Origin: Eonycteris spelaea
Taxonomy: Eukaryota > Chordata > Mammalia > Chiroptera > Pteropodidae
NCBI GenBank assembly: GCA_003508835.1
Contig: PUFA01000021.1
Coordinates: 11,329,501 to 11,393,500, forward strand
Direction: 5' to 3'
Length of the DNA stretch: 64,000 bases
Shown: piece by piece, positions 57,713 to 64,000 of the stretch
How positions within the stretch are numbered: position 1 is the first letter of the stretch
How the letters are laid out: each line of letters starts with the position of its first letter
The notes under the pieces: generated by a model
Seen by the model: only the letters and a program-made list of their open reading frames with translations
Databases searched by the model: none
What the model was told of the DNA's origin: nothing
Position numbers and translations under genes: made by a program

Positions 57713-58639
57713 GCAATGGCACCTCGTAAATCTAGTCCCTGTTTGGGAAGCCAGTTCTCTGCATTAAATTGATACTGAGGATACTGATAGATAATCACAC
57801 CCTCAGAGACTTCCCTCCATGTGCATTCTGTCCATTGCTTTGACAAAATTCTAACTTACCTCTGAAGACACCATTTCTCTTTGACTCTCCCTACAGATAA
57901 ATTTTAAATTATTTCAGCCCTGTACACAGCATCAAGAGGTAAGTTTCTGTCCTCATTGTTCATTCTTGCCTTGAGACAATGACCAATCTACATACAGTTC
58001 TTTTAATATGTGTAAAAAATAAATGAACAGAGAATAGAGCAAACATAATGAAGCAATAGGTGAGCAAATAATAAACTAATAAATAATAAACTCATAAAAA
58101 GCAATATTACCTCTTAAATGTATCATCTTGCTCTCCATGGGTTTCATATGTCCTTCTTTTTCTAAGAACTTTGCTTCTTATTTTCAATTTTACTCCCTAC
58201 CAAAATTCTTGATTTCATGTATTACCCAGCCAATGACTTTAAATCAGATTTCTTCGACAACCACAGTATCCGTCCTCATCCTCCACTTCATAAAATATAT
58301 CTTAGAACAAAAATCATTCTACCTATAAAATCACTAAAGAAGTCACTTCATTTTCTATCCACAATCTAGTATATTTCAGCCTGTTTGTTTAAACACTCTT
58401 GCAGTTCATTGTTGCAAAAATAATAACTTTATGCATAAATTTTTTGTCTAATATTTTGTAATTGATTTTCATCATTTTGCATTTTTTCAGTCTATCCAAA
58501 TTCTAAATCTTTTAACTCACTTAGTCCCTTTCATTATGGTAAAGCTGTCAAAAAACAGTCATATAACAGAACAGATTATTGTTATTATAAATTTACTAAC
58601 TTCAACTCTGTTCTAAATAAAGTCTGAAAATCTTATCTA
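57713..58639. other. Unassigned DNA
   Basis: 57720-57900 is GC-balanced. The remainder is AT-rich. No family or gene recognised, although 58128-58330 is pyrimidine-rich and could be distant L2. Confidence 0.35.
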
Positions 58640-59390
58640 CAGCAATAACAATTTCAGAACGTCTCAAACCTCTTCAGTATCCTTCCTGTAAACATCTTCT
58701 CATTTCAAGAAAATACCCTTGCCTCCAAATTAACAGAATAAAAAAATCAACTGGTAAAGTTCAGTTTTGGCTGTTTCTAAACACAAAATTCCCAGGTTAA
58801 TTTTTTACTCAGTTTCTCCTAGCTTTCTTCAGTTTCAATAAATTGTACTTTCCCCATCCTCCACTCCTACAAAGAACGTTCTGCAATCAATTATATCTTC
58901 TCATACCTTCAAAGAATCATTTGCTACATAATTATTTACTACCTATCAAGATGAGATCAGGATTAAATACTTCTCAGCATAAATGCAACAAGGATGGCAA
59001 CAAAAAAACATAAAAATTATCATTTGTAGTCTTCATCTAGCAATATTATCTATCTCTTCATCTTCACAGAAAAAAAAAAAAAACCTTTAAAAATACTTGT
59101 CTACACTATTTCCAACTTATTCATGAATCCTTCTCCAGGTGGTTATCACCCCCTTAATATATGAACACAGCTCTAGATGAGGGCATCTGTTTGTCCATCT
59201 CAATAGAGCCAATGAAATTTTGAATCATTTTTTATGCTACTTGATTTTTCAGCAGCATTTTAAACTGTAGTTGTTCGTATTGAAACACTTCCAATATTCA
59301 TTTTGTTTGAAACTATACTAGGTTGGTTTTACACTTTCTTCTCCTCTCACCATCTCTGAAGAGAAACATTGGGTGAGGAGAGCAGATGTA
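58640..59390 (+). repeat. Old L2 LINE, RT-region part
   Basis: 'cttgatttttcagcagcatt', 'tattgaaacacttccaatat' and 'ttctcctctcaccatctctg' near 59240-59360 mirror L2 ('acttgacctctcagcagcatttgaca', 'cttgaaacactttcttccc'). Upstream matches are weaker. All frames are broken, with A-runs inserted (59069-59083). Confidence 0.45.
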
Positions 59391-60379
59391 TACCCAAGTG
59401 ACAGGTGGTATTACTAATTCTGTCTGAATTATTAGTCACTTCTTTTCCAGGCAAAATAATGTCAAGAAATGAAGAAAAAAAAAAAAAAACAGAATAAGAA
59501 TTATCTATTTATACCATTTTAATTTCAGTCTACACAGAATCCCCAAGATAACTGTCATGTCCTTCTTTGGGTACTCGTTGAGAAAGATGCATTTTTTGAT
59601 GAACACTTATTAACAGGTTGAGGAAATTGGAAGGATTGTCCTTTCTATTTCAAAATGTCTCTTCTGGAAACTTTAACCAGGGTGATGTCATCTGAGTCAT
59701 TCACATTTTCGTAGTTATTTCTTTGTTATCTAACAACTTTGTCTTTAAATATTGTAAAAAATCAAAGAATGAAGAAAGAAAGAGTAAAAAAAAAAGATCA
59801 TTAGAGAAAAGAAGCTTAAGATGAATAGAAGATAAGTTAAATGTCTACGTAGATTTTCTGTCCATTACTGCTATCTTTATTACAATTTGGAGTTGCCTAC
59901 TCATAGTGTTTAGAAGAAGTGAATATGTAACTACCTGGGAAGCAGGCCAAAAAATGGATGAAGTTTGTATCTTTCTTTAGAGTTTTTTATTCAGTGGATT
60001 TGGAATAAGGTCTAAGGATAGATGGTTTTAACCAGTTCTATGGGAGGTTTCATGACAATCATTTGGGGACTTTAAATTGATAATAACTAGGCTAAAATTT
60101 ACATATTTAATCTACAAAGGAAGATTATTAGAATATTGTCATACCTTACAATTACTTGAAAGTCTGTGGTATGGAAAAATAAACCAGCTTCATAGTGAAT
60201 CTCTAGGATACTAGAGCAATCTTAGCAGTAATGTGAAGTTGCATTTGAGATTATTAGAAGAGACATCTAAGATCAGAGTTATAAGTATTGAAGCTGATTT
60301 AAAAAAAAAAAAAACAGAGGTACATTTAAGCTATAATAAATCAGAATGGACACAAAGAAACAGAAGAAAGTGATGATAA
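59391..60379. other. Unassigned DNA
   Basis: No feature recognised. Poly-A runs at 59474-59488 and 60301-60315 lack an attached retroposon. Confidence 0.45.
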
Positions 60380-60585
60380 TCAAGGAAGAGTTTGCTTTTG
60401 AGGAGAGCACAGGAACTATGCCTGGGCTGAAACAGATTTAGAGATGTCTGCCATAGTTCTATTTCTGGACCTAGGTGGTGGTTAAAAGGATAACTGTCTT
60501 TTTATCCCTAAAATGATTCTTTAAGTTTCATATTTGTTTTATGTGGTTGTATAAATGTTAAAATATGTACATAAAGAAGAAATGA
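60380..60585 (+). repeat. L1M 3' end, old
   Basis: 'ccatagttctatttctggac' followed by 'ctaggtggtggttaaaagg' and 'catatttgttttatgtggtt' resembles the L1MC/ME 3' end ('...tgttctatttcttgacctgggtggtggttacatgg'). Short and diverged. Confidence 0.45.
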
Positions 60586-61714
60586 TTGGCTATTGGTAAG
60601 AGCTGCAGTAGAGAGATCCATGATGAGTCTCTAAACAAACATACAAGTGGAAAATTCTGATCTGATAATCAAAATGCATGCTTAGAGCTTTGCAGATTGT
60701 CTGTTTTATCAAAATTGTAATATACTTCAAAATAATCATATTGACTACAAATTCAAGACCCAACAGATTGTAATTCAATTGTACTTTTAGTTATGATAGG
60801 GTGTGATTTCATAAATTTATTTTCCTACATACAAGTTTCATTTTTCTGATAACCCTATTCTGTCTTCAAAGCTAAGAGGTCCTAGTAAAAAGATCTAGAA
60901 AGCTTCCTCATACTTTTAATAATTTATGAACATATGAATGAATACATAATATTTTAAGTTATTAACATCTATAAACCAATAAAGGAAATAGTCTCTGTAG
61001 AACCATCACTGGAAATATAAGGTTTTATGTGACTTAGATTTTTATTGTATTTTTTACAAATGTCAGCAATGAGCAATTTTATTAATAGTCATTGACTGTA
61101 GGGGACGTATTTAGACTAGTAATTAAATTGATTTACTCTTAGAATATTACTCAAGAAAAGTTACTGAGTGTGTACAACTAGAAGTTAAATAAGAGATTAA
61201 AATCAAACAAACATTAATGCTAAGGACTCTTTTGAGTCAGTGAGAAATGTTATATATTAGCTTCAAGAGCAAATTAAGACATTCTGAACAGATAAATTCC
61301 TTTAAGACATTATATTTTCACTTTGGTATTTCTTTAACTTCTTTACTGTCTGAATTATATTACACATTTGTTTACAGAGTATAATATCAGAAATAAAGTA
61401 AATTGTGTCAAGTTCTGAAACACTTTCCTTGTAGACTTAAAGATTAAATTTCTCTCTATGGCTTCAGAGTGAATATTCCATTTTCAGCTGCTTAATCCTT
61501 ATAATCTATTGCCCCATCTCAATTCCCACAAAAAATAACAAGCTTGTTAAAATAAGATAAGATATTATGTACTCACTGAGGGCTAATTCTGAGACTCTGA
61601 AAAAAATATTACTCTACCGAAATGTTCATGTAAGTTAAATTAAATGTAAAAAATGTGCTTAATAAATACAAGACAGTTCTAAAGAGATTAGTACTAAATT
61701 GAGATCACCATGAT
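60586..61714. other. AT-rich DNA, nothing identified
   Basis: No gene or family recognised. Confidence 0.5.
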
Positions 61715-61794
61715 GCCCCAGTTAACTCAGTGGGGGAATGTTGTTTGTGAGGCCAAGATCATACACAATTGTAGTTCCCCAAGGACTAATTAAT
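61715..61794 (+). repeat. tRNA-like SINE remnant or tRNA pseudogene
   Basis: 'gccccagttaactcagtggg' looks like a tRNA 5' end with A box (TTAgCTCAGttGG). After 'gaggccaagatc' comes 'ttgtagttccccaagg', a decayed B box (GGTTCGATCCC), at normal tRNA spacing of about 50 bp. The closest pattern I recall is tRNA-Ile, also the head of some bat SINEs. The cloverleaf is broken, so no functional tRNA is proposed. Confidence 0.4.
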
Positions 61795-63072
61795 TTTTCT
61801 TAGAGAAAAGTTGTTTTTCTCTTAACTTACTTCTAGAAAGCCACTAGTTGAAAAATTATATTGAAAACAACAGTTAAAATATTTTTTATAGATTTGTAGA
61901 ATCAGTAATTTTAAAATATTTTGGGATTATAGATGTCATATTATGTCATGAAAAATGTTGTGGTCCTTTGCCCAGAAAATTAACTTATACTAAATAAAGC
62001 ATACAATTTTGCATAATCTATAAAATGCTGGAGTCCATCCATAGCTGTCTGCAATTTAAGATTCAGAGTGAAAACACCCTAAAAAAGCCACTCCACAGAG
62101 AAATCAAAAATAAAAAAAGTTAGAATCTATTCTATTAAAAAAAAAAACAACAGATTTTAATAAGAAGGCATTCTCTTGAAGTTTAACAGTAAAAAATCAA
62201 GACAGTGACATGACTTCCCCAAGTAGCTCACAAAGAACAGCATCCTGACCTATCTGTTGCTTATCTCAAAAGAATATTTAATACAAAATTAGAAGCATTA
62301 TGCTAAGTAACTGTTTGCAATTTGTTCTCTGTTTTGACATAAACTGGCCTCAGGTTATTTACCAAAAAATTTTATCAGATGATCAGCTATTAATCAGAAG
62401 TAATTTTTATTTCATAATTAATACTTAATTTTTCTAATTAGTAGGTAGGTATGGTAGAATAGCACACCAAATTTTATTTCCATTTGTAAAAGTACCCTCA
62501 TAGATTCGAAAGAATGGAAATCCAAAATCTGCATTGTCAGACCTTTGTGCATCTAGGGCTTTAAATGACCCTTTATAGCTCGAGTTCCGGTACTTTTTAC
62601 CATTAGAACAGTGTACATGAACTCTGAATTCATAACTTAAGGAGAGAAAGAGGGTATGGGTCTCCAAATTACCAATGAGACTATTAGGGTTACATCGTAG
62701 TTCTAGAGCTAATAGAATTGAACAGGAAGTCTAGAAATTCCCAAATCCAGACAGCTAAATGAGAGGAGTGGTCTTGAAGTCAGGGGCCAAGATGGCTCTA
62801 TGAATCAGTGTTTTTCAAACTCTCTGGTGTCTAAATAGTTCAAAAGTAGCAGCTTTTCTGGCAGAAAAACTCTAGATATAAAAGAGTATTCATACTGTCC
62901 AGCCTAGAGTCTGTCTCTCCAGACTTTCCAATACTACATAAGTACATAAATCCAAAAAGTTTACCAGTTTACGTTCTATTGTATAAACCCAAACTGGCTG
63001 ATACATAACAACATAGAAGATAAAGAAAATAAACTAATGATAATGTAATATAAAACATTTAAGTTGTAAATT
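61795..63072. other. Unassigned DNA
   Basis: No gene or family recognised. 62500-62960 is GC-balanced; a 77-codon reverse frame at 62434-62667 has no domain I can name. Confidence 0.4.
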
Positions 63073-63283
63073 TGTCTGCTTGGGCTACCATAACAGAATA
63101 CCACAGCCTAGAAAGGCTTAAACAACACAATTTTATTTTTTCATAGTTCTAGAGGCTGTAAGTCTAAGATCAAGGAGCCTGCAGAATTGGTTTCTGGTGA
63201 AATATGCTGTTCTAGCTTACAGAAGTCTGCTTTTTCTCTGTATCTCCACATAATCTTTGTGCATGCGAGAGAGAGACAGAAAG

Positions 63284-63338
<55 letters not shown>

Positions 63339-63351
63339 GAGAGAGAGAGAC

Positions 63352-63400
<49 letters not shown>

Positions 63401-63572
63401 CTTTCTTGTGCCTCTCTTTCTTATAAGGGCACCAGTCTTTTCAGATTAGGGCCTCACCCTATCGACTCCATTCAATCATATTTACCCCATAAAGGCCCTA
63501 TCTTTAAATATACTAACACTGGAGTTTAGGGCTTCAGCATATGAATAGGGATACACAATTTAGTTCATAATA
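63073..63572 (-). mobile_element. MaLR solo LTR, antisense, with expanded GA tract
   Basis: Reverse complement of a MaLR LTR: 'gggctaccataacagaatac', 'ttaaacaacacaattttatt', 'tagttctagaggctgtaagt', 'ttctggtgaaatatgctg', 'ttgtgcatgcgagagagaga', 'cttataagggcaccagtctt', 'ttagggcctcaccctatcga', 'cataaaggccctatctttaa', 'ttagggcttcagcatatgaa' and 'acacaatttagttcataata'. The consensus contains a short GAGAGA tract after 'gcatgcg', and here it is a 135-bp microsatellite. Confidence 0.88.
63266..63400. repeat. (GA)n microsatellite within the LTR
   Basis: GA run with a few AG, CAGA, TGAG and GAAG interruptions. It encodes the artefactual RERERE frames read here. Confidence 0.97.
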
Positions 63573-63622
63573 GCTTGTTTCCACATTATATATTATGTGG
63601 TTTTAAATACATGTGCGTGCAT

Positions 63623-63672
<50 letters not shown>
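63623..63672. repeat. (CA)n microsatellite
   Basis: Uninterrupted CA run of about 49 bp preceded by gtgcgtgcatg. Confidence 0.97.
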
Positions 63673-63794
63673 CTCTACCCCTTCTCTGAAATACATAAGA
63701 ATAAAGACGTACCACAGTTTTACCCTCTCCTGCCTCTTCCAATGATAGACCCGTACATTTATTATTAATGACTACTCTACCGTTAGAACTTTGT

Positions 63795-63895
63795 TGGAGA
63801 GTGTATTTTCTCTCTATGGTTGAATGCCATACCTCTGGTGCCTAGAAGAGTGCCTGGCATTTAATACATGCTAAAAAATATTCATTAATCAATTA
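63795..63895 (+). repeat. L2/MIR 3' end
   Basis: 'gtgcctagaagagtgcctgg', 'catttaatacatgctaaaaa' and 'atattcattaatcaattaat' match the L2 terminus ('gtgcctagcacagtgcctggcacatagtaggcgctcaataaatatttgttgaatg'). Confidence 0.65.
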
Positions 63896-64000
63896 ATATG
63901 GATTGCCAAATCATTATCTTCCTATATAAATTATTTTTTCTATATCCTTCAAGGTATTTCCTGTCTTTTAAATAATTTGTCAACATTTTAACACCCACAC
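63896..64000. other. AT-rich DNA
   Basis: No feature recognised up to the window end. Confidence 0.5.

Noticed and set aside
62434..62667. 77-codon reverse-strand frame with mixed composition
   Set aside because: No recognised domain or exon signals; could be chance.
63187..63529. Arg/Glu repeat proteins
   Set aside because: Produced by the (GA)n tract inside an antisense MaLR LTR.
1..64000. CRISPR arrays, bacterial operons, phage or plasmid functions
   Set aside because: The sequence is clearly mammalian repeat-rich DNA; regularly spaced repeats seen are microsatellites or short tandem duplications without unique spacers.

Overview
This is AT-rich mammalian nuclear DNA with no gene I can support. 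No open reading frame on either strand has a recognisable domain, most are under 110 codons, and many simply read through microsatellites. I saw no exon chain, CpG island, structural RNA gene or CRISPR array. The window is best read as intergenic (gene-desert) or deep intronic sequence. Almost everything identifiable is an interspersed repeat or a simple repeat. Family assignments come from remembered consensus sequences, not a database search, so subfamily names are approximate.

Organism: MIR, L2, MaLR LTRs, an MLT2-type ERVL LTR, Tigger and hAT/MER5 copies mark a placental mammal. There is no Alu, rodent B1/B2, carnivore SINEC or ruminant Bov-tA. The L1 3' ends at 2.4-3.3 kb and 12.6-12.9 kb look like L1MA9-type Laurasiatherian L1s. 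The antisense L1 3' end at 9.8-10.1 kb has a form I associate with bats. A bat is my best guess, at moderate to low confidence.

Layout. 0-12 kb: old L1 and L2 3' ends in AT-rich unique DNA. 12.2-13.4 kb: a MaLR LTR split by two L1 3' ends. 13.7-19.6 kb: a GATA satellite, a CA repeat and an old sense L1 5' region reaching the ORF2 start. 22.4-27.6 kb: microsatellites, candidate ERV LTRs, a MER5 fragment, an antisense L1 and an antisense MaLR LTR. 27.9-31.8 kb: an LTR cluster, three of them related, the first splitting a MIR. 35.1-36.3 kb: antisense L2. 40.1-40.3 kb: a compound tetranucleotide satellite. 43.2-48.9 kb: an LTR-like segment, L2, Tigger, MIR, an antisense L1 5' region and L2. 49.2-50.9 kb: a MaLR internal region with its 3' LTR. 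52.2-53.8 kb: a sense L2 split by an MLT2-type LTR with a near-perfect 5-bp target duplication. 53.8-55.1 kb: a hAT-like DNA transposon with both ends and a foreign-looking middle. 55-64 kb: L2 and L1 remnants, a tRNA-like SINE or pseudogene, and an antisense MaLR LTR whose GAGA tract has grown into a long (GA)n.

Nothing here works together as a pathway. The value of the window is its nested insertion history and some compact palindromes and tandem duplications. I did not find a new biological system.
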